A stretch of 64,000 nucleotides of DNA from Apricaphanius iberus (lineage: Eukaryota > Chordata > Actinopteri > Cyprinodontiformes > Aphaniidae), in contig JAPXFQ010002677.1 in NCBI GenBank assembly GCA_028564705.1, positions 1 to 64,000 of the forward strand, in the 5' to 3' direction. A program made the position numbers and the translations under genes. Under the pieces are notes generated by a model. It searched no databases. It was not told where the DNA came from and saw only the letters and a list, made by a program, of their open reading frames with translations. Positions 41,470 through 53,915 of this stretch are shown in pieces; position 1 is the stretch's first letter, and each line of letters begins with the position of its first letter.

Positions 41470-44333
41470 GTTATGCTTTGGACAGTAAATGTCCATTCCC
41501 CAAGCTCTAAGCAGTGACGACTTCATGCAATTCTTTATAAATAAAATAGACTCCATAAAGAATAAGATAATTGGGAACCTTCCCAATATGCTTGCTTCCT
41601 CCTTAGTTAATGAGGCAGCCTCAAAAATGGTGGAACCTAATATATGCTTAAACTGCTTTAATGCAGCCGAACCTTCTGAGTACTAAAATTATTAGCTTCA
41701 TCTAAACCTTCAACTTGCGTTTTAGACCCAATCCCAACTAAACTCTTAAAAGAAGTTTTCCCTCTGATCGCTGCTCCAATTTTAAATATAATGAATCTAT
41801 CCTTAGTCAATGGATATGTACCACAGGAGTTTAAGATTGCTGTAATTAAACCTCTACTTAAGAAACCCTCTCTTGATCAAAACGACTTAATTAACTATAG
41901 ACCGATATCTAATCTTCCCTTCTTATCTAAAATTCTTGAGAAAATAGTTGCACACCAGATATGTGAGCATTTAAACAATAATGAGCTGTTTGAGAAGTTT
42001 CAGTCAGGCTTTAGAGCTCATCACAGCACTGAAACAGCTCTGGTGAAGGTTACTAATGATATTCTCATAGCCTCAGACAATGGACTGGTGACCATTCTGG
42101 TCCTGTTAGATCTCAGTGCTGCCTTTGACACTGTTGACCACAATATTCTCATAGAAAGGCTTCAAAGTGTCGGTATAATAGGAACAGCACTAGGTTGGTT
42201 TAAATCTTATTTGTCTAACAGATTTCAGTTTGTTCAGGTAAACAATAGATCTTCCTCAACCTCAATAGTTACTTGCGGAGTACCACAGGGTTCAGTGCTT
42301 GGGCCGATTCTCTTTACTATATATATGCTTCCTATTGGTAAAATAATTAGGCAGCATGGGATAAAATTCCATAGTTACGCAGATGATACACAGCTATATC
42401 TATCCATAAATCCTGATGAATCCAATCAGTTAGGTAGACTACAGGCATGTCTGGAAGACATAAAATCTTGGATGACTCTAAACTTCTTGCTTCTAAATTC
42501 TGATAAAACAGAAGTTGTCGTCTTTGGACCAGAAGCTCTGAAAAAGAAACTACTTAGTCAGCCCCTTCACCTGGACGGCATTAAATTAGCCTCCAGTAAT
42601 AAAGCAAAAAACCTCGGTGTCATTTTTGACCAAGATATGTCATTTAGAACTCACATTAAAGAAGTCTGTAGGATTTCCTTTTTTCACCTTAGGAATATTG
42701 CAAAAATTAGAACCATCCTGTCCAGGACTGATGCTGAAAAACTAGTCCATGCATTTGTTACTTCAAGGCTGGATTACTGTAACTGTCTATTATCAGGTAG
42801 TCCACAGAATACAATTAAAAGTCTACAGTTAGTTCAAAATGCTGCTGCTAGGATTCTGATGAATATTAAAAGAAGAGATCACATTTCCCCTGTTTTAGCT
42901 TCTCTTCACTGGCTCCCAGTAAAATCTAGAATAGAATTCAAGATCCTCCTTCTGACATATAAAGCCCTTAATAATCTAGCTCCATCATACATAAGAGACC
43001 TGATTGTTCCATATGTTCCTAACAGAGACCTTCGCTCTCAGACTGCAGTTCTGGTAGTTCCTAGGATTTCTAAAAGTAGAATGGGTGGCAGATCTTTCAG
43101 CTATCAGGCCCCCTCCTATGGAACCGGCTCCCAGGGTTGGTTCGTGAAGCAGACAATTTGTCTATCTTTAAAACTAGGCTAAAAACTTTCCTCTTTGACA
43201 AAGCTTACAGTTAGAGATATGTTTATAGGTAGTTAGAGTCAGGTCAGACAGGTAGATAGGAAGAGACAGGTTAATGTTAGTAGTCAGGCAGAGTGTCAAA
43301 AGTTAGGAAGAGATAGGAAGAGGTAGAGTAGCTAGGTAGAGATAGATTAATGTAAGCCAGGTAAAGATCCGGAGCCGGTCGCGGCTTACCGCCGCGGAAG
43401 AAATGTGCCCCACAGGGGCCAGCCAGCGCCGGAGAGAGGTCCCTCAAGGGGATCCTCCCGCACAGTGCGGCCGCCCATTACCTGCCGGGTTGAATCCCCC
43501 GGGCAGACTGTGCGGACCCCACCCGTTTATCTCTTAAACGTTTCTCGCCCTCTTCAACTCTGTCCTCTCAGTTCTGTCTATTTTTCCTTAAGATAGTTGT
43601 CGACTATCGGTCTCGTGCCGGTATTTAGCCTTAGATGGAGTTTACCACCCACTTTGGGCTGCATTCTCAAACAACCCGACTCCGAGAAGACCCCGGCATG
43701 ACGGGGGCCGTTACCGGCCCTACACCGTCCACGGGTCAGGAGGACTCAGACAGAGTGTTGGTAGCCAGGTCTCCTAGTAGCTAGGAGACAGGTTAATGTT
43801 AGTAGCTATGCTGCTTTAGGCTAGGCTGTTGGAGGACATTATTAGGGTCTGTTCCTACTTTCTCTCCTACTTCTCCCCAACTGCATGATGTGCTGTCAAT
43901 TCAAGCACTAACCTGTTTTCTATTATAGTAGGTGCTCCGGATTAGCCCTGCTTGACGACCCTGACTAAGATGGCATTGCAGTGACGGAAAATTCTCCACG
44001 TCCTGCAAAAAACTTCTGCATCAGTTCTATTGCTCTTTCTGTGTCTCTGTTATGTATTCTCCAAGCCATAGACGGTCGCGGCAGATAACCGCTTGTGCTG
44101 AGCCTGGTTCTGCCGGAGGTTTCTTCCTGTTAAAAGGGAGTTTTTCCTTCCCACTGTCGCTGCATGCTTGCTCAGTATGAGGGATTGCTGAGAATTCCAC
44201 GACGCAATCTTCTGTGGTTCTGTAATTTCTACACTTAACATTGTATTGTAATAACTCTTTTTGTAAAGTGCCTTGAGATGACATCTGTTGTGAAATGGCG
44301 CTATATAAATAAACTGAATTGAATTGAATTAAA
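41470..44333 (+). mobile_element. L2/Maui-like LINE, 5'-truncated, with complete 3' UTR
   Basis: The element begins abruptly in the linker between endonuclease and RT (about 41470), continues through RT, and has a 1.1-kb 3' UTR. The UTR contains a GC-rich block (43365-43520) and a conserved terminal module (GACGGTCGCGGCAG, GGTTTCTTCCTGTTAAAAGG, TGCCTTGAGATGACAT). It ends in GCGCTATATAAATAAACTG plus GAATT repeats at about 44333. Relics of the same terminal module lie on the minus strand at 12428-12478 and 63163-63490, so this family has been active repeatedly here. Confidence 0.88.
41480..43214 (+). pseudogene. L2-clade reverse transcriptase (two frameshifts)
   Basis: The linker frame (SSDDFMQFFINKIDSIKNKI) shifts near 41683. 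From about 41690 the RT frame is open for more than 480 codons: [97 protein letters not shown], the catalytic [61 protein letters not shown] and HWLPVKSRIEFKILLLTYKA. A one-base deletion at about 43113 then diverts the annotated frame to a stop at 43182. The conserved end (WNRLPGLVREADNLSIFKTR) continues in the next frame to TAG at 43212-43214. The endonuclease is missing through 5' truncation. Confidence 0.9.
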
Positions 44334-45220
44334 TCTGCAACATTCTAATAAAACATGTAACAGTCTCTTCTTTTCCACAGCTCTCACAAAGACTGTTGTT
44401 AGATGTTTGCCGATCCTATATAGTCCAGACACTAATCCACAATGGCCAAACCGGAGTCTTGTTATCAGAACCTGCTCCGTTCTGTTGTTTCCCCCATGTT
44501 GCAGTGTTTCCAACATGTTTTTGAATATTATAATAATACCTACCCTTCCTTTCTAGGTCCACCTCATGTTGCCACTGCGAAATAATTTGGTTTTTAATAA
44601 AACTATGGTGCTCTGATTGGAAACATGGCTTGAAGGATGTGGCAAAGACTTTAGACAATCTCACACCAAGTAGGTGAAGAGCAGGTGCTTAATTAGGGAG
44701 CAGCACAGGTGACGACAATGAGCAATCAGCAGTCCGGGGTTGAAAGGGAAAGAGAGCTGTGATCATGGCAAAAAAACAGAAATCATGACAATAACTTTAC
44801 CAAAAGAGCAATAACAGCAATGAAAGGGGAACTTAAATGTATTTTGGTATGACATTTATCAATTAAATATTTAGCATTTCTTTATTTAATACAATTCAAT
44901 TTCAGAAATTATTTTCTGAATTTAGCAACTTATTTAGGCAAAGATCATCACTCTTAGTCAATATGAATTCCACTTTTCTAATACCTCATATGGAAATCTG
45001 ATGAACAAAAAAAACAAAACAAGGCCAGATGGTCCTGTGTTTGCTCAGGCTCCTCTGACAGACTGTAGACATCAACTGCTTGAATCTTCCTCCAATGTTT
45101 TGGAAAATGACAGTAAGTAGATGCATTGCAGGGCTTAGTTTCCTAAACACTGAAAAACAAAGCAAAATAGTGACGTCTTAGTCAAAATCATACCTTTGCT
45201 TTACAACTTTGGTTAACTCT
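44334..45220. other. Unassigned stretch
   Basis: No gene is recognised. Around 44690-44790 a GC-richer segment ends in AAATCATGACA, the style of a gypsy LTR edge, but no partner edge is seen. Confidence 0.35.
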
Positions 45221-45546
45221 GGTTAGCACTGTTGCCTTGCAGCAAGAAGGTTGTGGGTTCGTATCCCAGCCTAGGGTCTTTCTGCATGGAGTTTGCATGT
45301 TCTCCCCGTGCATGCGTGGGTTCCCTCCGGGTACTCCGGCTTCCTCCCACATTTCAAAAAACATGACTGTCAGGTTAATTGATCACTGTAAATTGTGTGA
45401 GTGTGTGCATGGTTGTTTGTCCTGTTTGTCCTGCCCTGTGATGGACTGGCAACCTGTCCAGGGTGTACCCTGCCCCTCGCCCGTTGACAGCTGGAGATAG
45501 GCACCTGCACCCCCGTGACCCATTAAGGATTAAGCGGTTAAGATGG
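45221..45546 (+). mobile_element. tRNA-headed SINE, slightly 5'-truncated
   Basis: Same family as 26060-26391 in the opposite orientation. The A box is lost and the copy starts at GGTTAGCACTGTTGCC. It retains the B box (GGGTTCGTATCCC), the TTCTCCCCGTGCATGCGTGG core, GACAGCTGGAGATAGGC and AAGCGGTTAAGATGG. A candidate imperfect duplication GCTTTACAACT or GCTTTAAAACT occurs at 45198-45208 and 45547-45557. Confidence 0.88.
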
Positions 45547-45557
45547 GCTTTAAAACT

Positions 45558-46034
45558 CAAAATTATTTATACCCTGGGCAAAGTTATATTTAAGGTTAAT
45601 AAAAAAGTTTAGCTTTTCATTATAGATTGCAGGCATTTCAAACAAAAATATTGTGTCGAAGTATGTATTTAACTACAATAAAGCTTTCTATTGATAAATA
45701 AGGAGAGTACAGTATGTTGACATTTATGGTGTCAGACGAAATTCAAGTTACGTGAGTAGACAAGAGTTTTAAAATATATCAACATAGTTTGTGGTCTGAT
45801 GGATATAAATGTTCTACCACAAAAAAAAAAAATTATGACATTTTTAAAGTAACAACAACACTGATCTACAGTATGGTGGAGGCCAAAACAAGCAAAATAA
45901 AAATTTACTTTTTTTTATATACAACAGTCTTCCTTTGATGTAGTACAGTACAATTTTGCATCTCCACAATGAATCACTGGAGGGTTCAGAGCAACGAAGG
46001 CAGCTCAACTTGGTTATTATGAATAGAGTAAGAC
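45558..46034. other. Unassigned stretch
   Basis: AT-rich. Nothing recognised. Confidence 0.4.
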
Positions 46035-46037
46035 CTG

Positions 46038-47201
46038 GGGCCTATTGCAAAAAAGTAGGATTAAGATATTCAGGATGAATGACTGAACCTAGCTCATTGA
46101 ATCCAAAACAAGAGTCACCAGGCTTAATTGGTTGCACAAAGACCAAGCCAGAATGAGCGGACATGGATTCATCAAGCCAGGTGTAACCTATCCTGGATAA
46201 GTGCATGCTCACACTCCCTCAACTAGACCCTGCCACCAATCCAAGATTCACTAATTCACCATGGCAACCAGAGGGCTTATTTTACCCCGTCGGAGAGAGA
46301 AGTCCTCATGAAGGCATATGTGGAGGTAAAAAATAATTATTAAAATGAAGACAACATCGCAACAGTGAATAATCAAAGAGAAAAAACGTGGCAAAATATT
46401 GCTGATCTCCTGAATGTGCCAGAAGTGCACAATTAAACACCACTGAGCTGAAACATCGAAATTGCAATCAAAATAGTTAATTCACATATCCAAAATTCTG
46501 CTGTACTGTTATTGTGAATTAGTTGACTTTTTAGTTAAACTGGACTGCAGAAATGAGTAAAAATGTGTAAATCTAACTTAATCAGACAATAACTCTTTAA
46601 TGAACAGATGAGCTAATAATAATATTAACAAAATAACGTATTCATATAGTACATTTTAAAGGACATGGCAGCAATTAAAGAATATTCTGGGCTCTTAAGG
46701 TGCCTGCTCAATTGATTTTTTTAATTGATGTTTGTACATGCTTGCAAGCAGGCTATTGCACCCATTCATTTGTCAATTCATTTGTTGAGGATTGATGTGT
46801 CCTGCATTTATTTCAATTTGCAGACATGTGGGGTGTCATATTAAGACCTTTAAATGTGTATTTATCGGAAGTGGGTAGAGTACCCAAAAACTGTACTCAT
46901 GGAAGAGTAAAACTACTTTAGCATATTTTAAACCAAATAAAAGTATAAAATACAGTATAGCAAAACTAGTCTAAAAAGTAAATTTTCCTAAAGTTACTCA
47001 AGTAAATGCAACTGAGTAAATGTAACTATTTACAATCCACTTCTAGAATTTTTCCTTGTGTTGCATAATATGCTTTGATTCTGTGGTTTCTGTCTTGAAG
47101 AGTCAATGTGTGACTTCCTCATTTTGAAAGAAGCTGATGGTTTACCCGTTTTGTTTTATTCTTATTCATAAAGAAGCATAATGTTACACTTATATATATA
47201 A

Positions 47202-47241
<40 letters not shown>

Positions 47242-48077
47242 TTATATTCATATGGGATGTATATTATATACAATCAAGTATAAGGGCCACACTAAGGTAG
47301 AAAGAGAAAGTCCTACATCTATGAGACTGGTTGTTTTTGCTGAAAAGATGCATTTCTTGCATATTCCTTTTTAAGTCCTGATGCTTCCGATAATGTGATA
47401 CTGATGTACTAAAAATACAGTTCCACAAAATACTCATCAGATCTCAGTTTAACAACTCTCCTAATCATCCTCTTAAAGCTGGGATTACACTGTGGGATTT
47501 CAGCCATCAAAGTATTTTCCTTTCTCAGAAAATAATTTTGATGAAAAACGGTGCACATGGGTGTGATTCGCCAGTCTGTCGCTGTGCCCTGTCACTTGAT
47601 ACCCAAGAGGTTCGAACTCAGAGGACCAAAACCAAGCTACAGGTTACATAATGACTTTATTTTAGTAAATGTATGAATTTTTTTCTCAAAGTCTGTGGGA
47701 GTTTCTCTGTGGCCCTAATATTCTCTCCTTTTATATATTTTATGTAGTCTAGGAGAAACAGCAATGTCACCGAAAATCATCATTTATGCAAAAATATGAA
47801 AATGAATGATCAAAAACATTTAGAAAATGTGATAATGTGTAGCTAGCAGTGGAATACTTCTTGGTTTCAGTTTGTGATAACTTTTGAATGACATAGGAAA
47901 TAGGATTAAGTAAATCCTGGAATTTAGCCTGGTCTGGAGCAGACTAGCTTCACAGAATATATCTCCATGGTAACTTATAACATATCCTTCTGCCCCCTTA
48001 CCCCTTTTTGGTGCAGCTGGATCATGGATAAGTTCAGCCAGGATTAATCCCTTATTCTAATTTTGTGTAATAGGCCC
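46038..48077 (+). mobile_element. PIF/Harbinger-type transposon 2
   Basis: Termini GGGCCTATTGCAAAAAAG (46038) and, inverted from the other end, GGGCCTATTACACAAAATTAG (ending 48077) are imperfect inverted repeats. They are flanked on both sides by CTG (46035-46037 and 48078-48080), a perfect 3-bp duplication. Near the left end the + strand encodes PSEREVLMKAYVE and REKTWQNIADLLNVPEV (about 46285-46435), a decayed Myb/SANT-like protein as in transposon 1 but from a different subfamily. No transposase is readable. A (TA)n run at 47190-47236 lies inside. Confidence 0.82.
47190..47236. repeat. (TA)n microsatellite
   Basis: A near-perfect TA dinucleotide run inside Harbinger transposon 2. Confidence 0.95.
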
Positions 48078-48080
48078 CTG

Positions 48081-48785
48081 GTCGATGGTCCTGTGCTAGG
48101 CATGTTATATTTGGTTTTTAAGTAAATGTGCATGAATACACATGGACACACACTGCTACTACTGTTTCATCTTCTCTGTCCTTCTGTCTCTCATCTCTGA
48201 GTGTAGTGCAGGTCAGGAAATGCAAAGACAGAGTTTCATTGGTGGCACACTTAAAATACTGGGCTTTCTGTATGTTTGTGTGACATTTCCTACTCTGGAC
48301 TTTGAGTTCAGCCTTTTCAATACCAGATGTTGGTTTCCTTTTATGTGTCACTGTTATTGTTTGCGCTAAAGAAAACAGGAACGATCCTACTCCCTCAATA
48401 CACTTTTTAACATTAACCAAGCATAAGCCACACATGAGTAGATGTTTCTGAACTATTTGACCAAACCTTTTTTCCTCAATAGACAAATGTACACTATAAG
48501 GTTTTCTAAGAAAGCACAGCTGAAACACAAAATGCAAAAAATTCAACTACACAAACAGCAGGAGGCAGTCACAGTACAGTCAATTCAGAACAATATTTGC
48601 ATTGGAAAAGATACACAGCAATAAACAGTAGTTTTCCTCTTCAAATGAAAACACCATGATTACACACTAGTAGAAAGCAATAGAAAGTCAGAGCATGACA
48701 AAAACAACAGAACCACACAAACCTGCAATCAGGAATGCATTGCTGTTTCTGAACAGTACCAGACCATGAATGAAAAATTGTAAGG
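48081..48785. other. Unassigned stretch
   Basis: Two overlapping open frames on opposite strands show no family motif. Nothing else is recognised. Confidence 0.35.
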
Positions 48786-49954
48786 ATGATGTCTAGTGAT
48801 GGGTATCGTTTAGGTTTTATCTGATATCGATGCCAAACTGGTACTTTTGAAATTGTGCTGGTGCTTAAACGATGCTAGAAACGGTGCTTAAAAATGGAAA
48901 ACATACAAACTTTGTCCAAAAACTCTATTAAACTATTAAAAATTGTATTCTAATTAATCACAGGGTAGCTGTGAATTAATCACCATCCTAAATATGACCA
49001 AAAAAAACCTACAAATTTCACTGTAAATAAAGTTCAAATCTAGCTGCAGTTTCTCTTTTTTAAATTAAATAGAGAAATAAATTGAAATGTTTTGAATTCC
49101 ACAATCACAATGAATGTTTGGTCTCATATGAAAAATAATAACAAATAGAGATAGAACTAACCAAAATATATGAATAAACTTAACATTTGGTTATCAGCAG
49201 TCTGTGATAAACATTACATAAATCCAATGTAATATAGACTTAGTAATCAAATCTCACAATTTACCATTTACCCATAAAGTAGCCTAAACACTGAGAAGAT
49301 AAAACCCTGGTTCATCACAACAGGAAATGCATGCTCTTATTGTACAGATTAGAGGGTGACACGGGAATAAATTGTCGCTCCCGTCCCCCCGCCCCCTTTA
49401 AACCAAAGCGTAGCACAGTATCAAAGATCATGTATTTAGCTTTATCTGCCATCTTTAACAATATGCTGCATTCTTGTTGTTTGGCCACCTTACCACGTCA
49501 TGAATGGACTCGATTCGTCCGACTACCAAACTATTAAGATAAACATATTTTCAGTCGGATATCATATGCTGACTAGTTTATCCAGGTGGTGTAGCAACAA
49601 CTTTGCAGTTTCAGTTTTGGTGCGTGCAGTGTAGTAGACCCGATGGAATTGCATTTTGCAGTGGAGTTAATAACCACAAACATTGGCACTGCATCGCAGT
49701 TTCATTTTTTAAAGCTAATTCACTGATATCTGACAAGATAAATGTAAAATAATAATAATTCTAATTTCAGGTTTCCCGTCCAATCCCGTGGATTATTTCC
49801 CGTCCCATCCAAATCACGTTACCAACAGTGAAATTGACTCCCGTCCCGCGGGAATCCTGCAGGAATCTCGTGACCTGTGGGAATCCCGAAACATTGTCAC
49901 CTTCGAGTACAGATGTACATAGCTACTTCTGCTAATAGTTAGTACTTGTCATAA

Positions 49955-50580
49955 TGTTGGATTTTTGAACTCCAAGACAACACAGAACTCAGACACGGAG
50001 ACAGGTAAGTTTTAGTTTAGATTCAAGTTTATTGAAGTGACTCTGGATCTGGATTGTTTCAGGAGCACGCCGGGAGGGGATCACTTGATTGGACTGGAGT
50101 GAAACGGGTGAGAGATTAGACGGAGCAATACAGGGAGGAGGAATGTTTGAAAGAGGAGCATCTTACTGGTAGATCAGAAGGTGCCGGCTTGGGAAGGTAA
50201 GTGGAATCCACTCTCTCAGGTTGGTTGGGATCTTGAGCGGTATGTGTGTGTACAGGTGATGAGGTGATTAAACTGTGTAGTCGGCGGAGTAACCTGCTGG
50301 AGAAGTGATGCAGAAACTGACCGTGAGGACATCCAACCAGGATCAGGTAAGTAACTCCAAAATGTCTTAATCCAGGAGGACAGGGCTTTGCCGAGGAGCG
50401 AGATCACGCTTGTAGCAGGACAATCTGGCGCCAACATGCAGTAGCAGCTCTCCTTTTGGAGCTGGAGGTGATTGCCAATGACGAGCTGCACCAGTCCACT
50501 GCCGCCTACCACGCCCCCTGAGGAGAAGGTGAGCACACACACAAAAGCAAAACCCAGCACTCAGAGAACAGATCCCAACA
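49955..50580 (-). mobile_element. Solo LTR (626 bp), probably Ty3/gypsy-like or ERV-like
   Basis: The segment begins TGTTGGAT and ends ATCCCAACA on the + strand. Read on the minus strand it starts TGTTGGGATC and ends AAAAATCCAACA (TG...CA). It carries TTCAATAAACTTG about 100 bases before the end, as expected for a polyadenylation signal in R. CCTGTCTCCGTGTCTGAG follows in the U5 position. No flanking duplication is visible and no internal region adjoins it. Confidence 0.65.
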
Positions 50581-50918
50581 GTACTAATTTAAGTCAGAAA
50601 ATGTCACTTTAAAAGAAACGTATGTAAGACATTTGTTTTAATTAGTCATAAAATGGCCCCGATATGTCACTAGACATTAAGAAATCATGTTCTTTTGAAA
50701 TACTTATTTCACTGTCAACAGTGGTTCAGCCAGGATATTGTTATGTAAAAGTGAAAGTTGCAGCCCTCAAGTGATGTTTTTGTTGTCATGTTCTGTTTTA
50801 GTCTGAGGCCCCACCCTCAAGCTATCTACAAATCACAAAGTCAGTAGAGTTTCCTCATCCGGGTTGCCAGCTCAGCTCTGTTTACCACAGCTGAAGCTCC
50901 GAACGTTACGGACGAAAC

Positions 50919-51091
50919 ATGTATAACGTTACGAAACCTAAAAGACCTCGTTATCAATCTGAAATACGTTGTGACAAAATCCGAAATAAAACAAGGATTT
51001 GAATAGGAGATGCCTTTGAAAGATGGAGACGGCTGAAAATGGAGAAGAATTTGAATACAGACATCAACGTCGCAAATTTTCTCATGGACAG
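50919..51091 (+). pseudogene. Host-like coding exon with an in-frame stop
   Basis: The ATG at 50919 opens MYNVTKPKRPRYQSEIRCDK. The frame meets a TGA at about 50999 and continues IGDAFERWRRLKMEKNLNTD, INVANFLMDR to a donor GGTAAGA at 51091-51092. The IGDAFERWRxLKxxKxxxTDxxVAxFLLD pattern is one I associate with the N-terminus of multicopy, poorly characterised teleost genes, possibly transposon-derived. The donor and composition support a real former exon. Later exons were not found within the window. Confidence 0.5.
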
Positions 51092-51529
51092 GTAAGATTC
51101 ACCTATGTTTGGCTAAATTACTTGTACTTAATGTAAATTGACATTTCAAATATTCACGACAGTCGAACAAAGTTATGCATGTTCGTGGAAAGTAATGTTA
51201 CGTTAGCGCATATGGAGGAGATTGGTCATCAAATTGAAAATGTAAGGAATTTTTTGGTAGATAAAAACGACGAGTCGTCATTGCTAAAATTAGCATCAGG
51301 GCCCATTTCTTTGTCATTATGCTGAACTGTCGAGGAAAACATCAGCACGTTGATTCTGGCAATGTGAAACATAATGGAGACGTATTGAGTAGCCTATACC
51401 TCGGTACAAATAATTTCTCATTCGTTCTTTGCGTACATTGTGGACTACACATGTTGCTAGTTAACCTGTATGACCATTGCTAATGTTAATGCTAATTTAG
51501 TTAGACCTGGTTGGTTCCCACTGACAGGA

Positions 51530-51670
51530 ATGAAGGAACCTGGCTAGTGAAGCTGGGCATGAGACTGGGCGCTCCGTGGCCGGTTGGCCTGAACCTGGGC
51601 GGTCCGTGGCCAGCGGGCCTGAAACAGGGCGCTCCACGGACAGTGGGCCTGAAACTGGGCACTCGGCGGC
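51530..51670. repeat. GC-rich tandem units of about 36 bp
   Basis: Units of the form GGGCGCTCCGTGGCC then GGCCTGAA repeat about four times. They lie next to the proline-rich frame below and may be part of the same former element. Confidence 0.8.
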
Positions 51671-51817
51671 CGGCAGCGGGTCCTTCCTGGCTGTCACAGG
51701 AGACTCCAGCGGTCTACTTGGGTATAGCAGGTGCTGAAGGGCTGCTGCTATGGTGCCCAAAAAGACAGCAGACACCAAAGACCCTGGCAGCAATTGTGCT
51801 GACAGCAGAGGTAGGCC

Positions 51818-52516
51818 TTATTTGACCTCCTCCGGGAGCTCTGACAGCAGAGGAGGGTCATCCCTGACCTCCTCCGGGAGCTCTAATATGGGGACCCCAA
51901 GATCCAGTTGAGGTGCTGGCATGGGGGGCCGGAGATGTGGTGCTGGTGTCCTCTGGTATCCTGCCACAGGCTGAAGAGCTGCAGTTGTGCAGGCCAGGAA
52001 TACTGCAGCAATGAGGACAGCAGGCTCTGTCCCTAGAATGGGTTCTGGCTCCTGAACCGGCTCACAGGCAGAGACAGGCTGGCTGACTGAGGCGTCGGCT
52101 GAAGAAGGCTGATCCAGCAGCTCTGGCGGCGGCAGCGGCAGGTCCAGCAGCTCTGGCGGCAGCAGTGGCAGGTCCAGCAGCTCTGGAAACTCTGGAGACA
52201 AAGACTGAAGGGGCTCTGCTGGCTCTGGGAACGGCAGCTCAATGCTGAAATGAAGGAGGTGGAAAACCGAACAGGCAGAAGCAGAACCCAACTTCGGGAC
52301 GGAGCAGACTGGAGCAGACGACATGGGCGGAGCCGGTGCACAGCTCGGAGCAGGGAGAACCAACGATGAGCCGACTGCAAAGCCAGCCAAATGCAAACAA
52401 TTCCCTGGAACTAACAGACCTTCGCCAAAGCCACCTAAACCCAAACAAAGATAAACCGAACAATAACAAAAAACAGCAGCAAGAAGCCAGCAATGACAGC
52501 AAGAAAAGGAAAACAC
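51818..52516 (-). other. Proline/leucine-rich open frame, probably remnant of a gypsy-type element
   Basis: A 232-codon minus-strand frame is built of repeats such as PPELLDLPLLPPELLDLPLP and LSELPEEVRDDPPLLSELPE. It has an N-terminal hydrophobic stretch but no recognisable domain. The repeat DNA keeps two frames open. Repeats of this style occur near the 3' part of fish Ty3/gypsy elements, and a gypsy-like LTR plus leader lies upstream on the same strand (53915-53560). I do not call it a gene. Confidence 0.35.
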
Positions 52517-52599
52517 TTGCTATTATTCATAACGGCTCGATCAAAGGTATTGAAGAACTATGCATCAATACAAGTGTCTTTAATTGCCCACAAATGACA

Positions 52600-53115
52600 G
52601 TCAAAACATATTTAGCATCTACATGCTCCCACTAAGACAGATTATAACCACCAACAATGTTAACTACCACAACTATGCTGATGACACTCAGCTTTATATC
52701 TCAATCTCACCAGGTAAAGTTGAACCCATCAAAATCCTCAATAAATGCATTGAGCAAATTAACAACTGGATGTCAAATAATTTCCTCCAACTGAACAAAA
52801 ACTACCAACCAGGCCAGAAATCTAGGTCTAATAATGGACTCAGACCTGAACCTCCAGGGTCACTTAAAGGCAATTACAGGGTCAGATTTCTATCACCTGA
52901 AGAACATTTCTAGGATTAAAGGAATGATGACACAAGGAGACCTAGAAAAACTCATCCATGTATTTATCTCTAGCCGCCTTGATTACTGTAACAATATCTT
53001 CACAGGTCTACCTAAAAAAAAAATCAATCAGACAGCTGCAGCTGATCCAAAACGTTGCTGCTCGTGTTCTCACTAAAACCAAGAAAGTAGAACACATCAC
53101 CCCAGTTCTAAAATC
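52600..53115 (+). pseudogene. L2-clade LINE fragment
   Basis: The frame at 52610 reads [20 protein letters not shown] and the catalytic [19 protein letters not shown], then [17 protein letters not shown]. After a deletion and frame change it reads [20 protein letters not shown] and ISSRLDYCNNIFTGLPKKK. It lies across the gypsy-like material on the opposite strand, so it inserted there or replaced part of it. Confidence 0.85.
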
Positions 53116-53604
53116 TACAATTGTCAAATTCTAAAATTGCCCTGTGTTGAAAGTGTGCTATACGGATAAAATTACCTTGCCTTACCTTGCCTTCTTTCAA
53201 CACGGAAAACGCTCCTCCACGTCGGCGCCGCTGTCTGTGGTGAGAAGGTGAGGATGCAGTGTCTGTCAGCGGAGGATTGCTCGCAGCTGTAACGCCCATG
53301 CTGGCTGTTGGCGTGGGAGCTGCTTTCTGCTCCCCACATCCAGAAACAGCCCTGGCGCGGCCGGACTTCCACCTATGGCTGGAAGATGAACGGGGGACAG
53401 ACGACCTCCTCCCACGCCTCCTGGTAAGTCCGCTCAGCCTCGCTCTGCAGCGCGGCAAGGTCCTGGCCGGAGAACACCCTCCGAAAATGAGGAAGCACCT
53501 TTAGTATCTCATCAGCTCTGGAGATTCGCATTGGACCGATAAGCCGGACGCCTTCTATAGGGCGACGGCTTCCACTGGGTCCAGCTCTTTAGGCCGGATC
53601 ATTC
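53116..53604 (-). pseudogene. Possible gypsy leader and gag start, decayed
   Basis: Immediately inside the LTR on the minus strand comes GAATGATCCGG, the spacer and leader style of fish gypsy elements. CTGGACCCAGTGG follows, where an ATG would be expected (ELDPVEAVAL), then frames with stops. Later residues (FSGQDLAALQSEAERTYQEA) are not diagnostic. Assignment rests on position and leader style. Confidence 0.35.
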
Positions 53605-53915
53605 TGTCAGCCTGTGTGCATGAAGGTATGGACCCAAATGCAGAAGCTGAATACAACGTCTTATATTATTGTGCGGAGTGATGATGGTGGTGGTGGACTG
53701 GATGGCAGCAATAAATATAGAGGGCATCAGGAAGAAAGACGGCAGGAAAACATACGGTGGGCATCTGGAGTAGATTCCTGTAATGATCCGGCGCTGACTG
53801 AAGGGAGGGAACGGGTTATAAGGACATAAGGTAAGGAGGATCTGGTGTGGATGATTCGGGACACAGGTGAGGATGATGATGAGGAGCGGGAGTGAGTGAG
53901 GTGACAGTCATGACA
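53605..53915 (-). mobile_element. Gypsy-like LTR (311 bp)
   Basis: The segment runs TGTCAGCCTG to GTCATGACA with TG...CA termini in either orientation. It contains an AATAAA and is followed on the minus strand by a leader-like sequence. No second LTR or flanking duplication was found. Confidence 0.5.

Noticed and set aside
43365..43596. GC-rich + strand frame after the L2 RT
   Set aside because: It lies in the L2 3' UTR and has no family motif.
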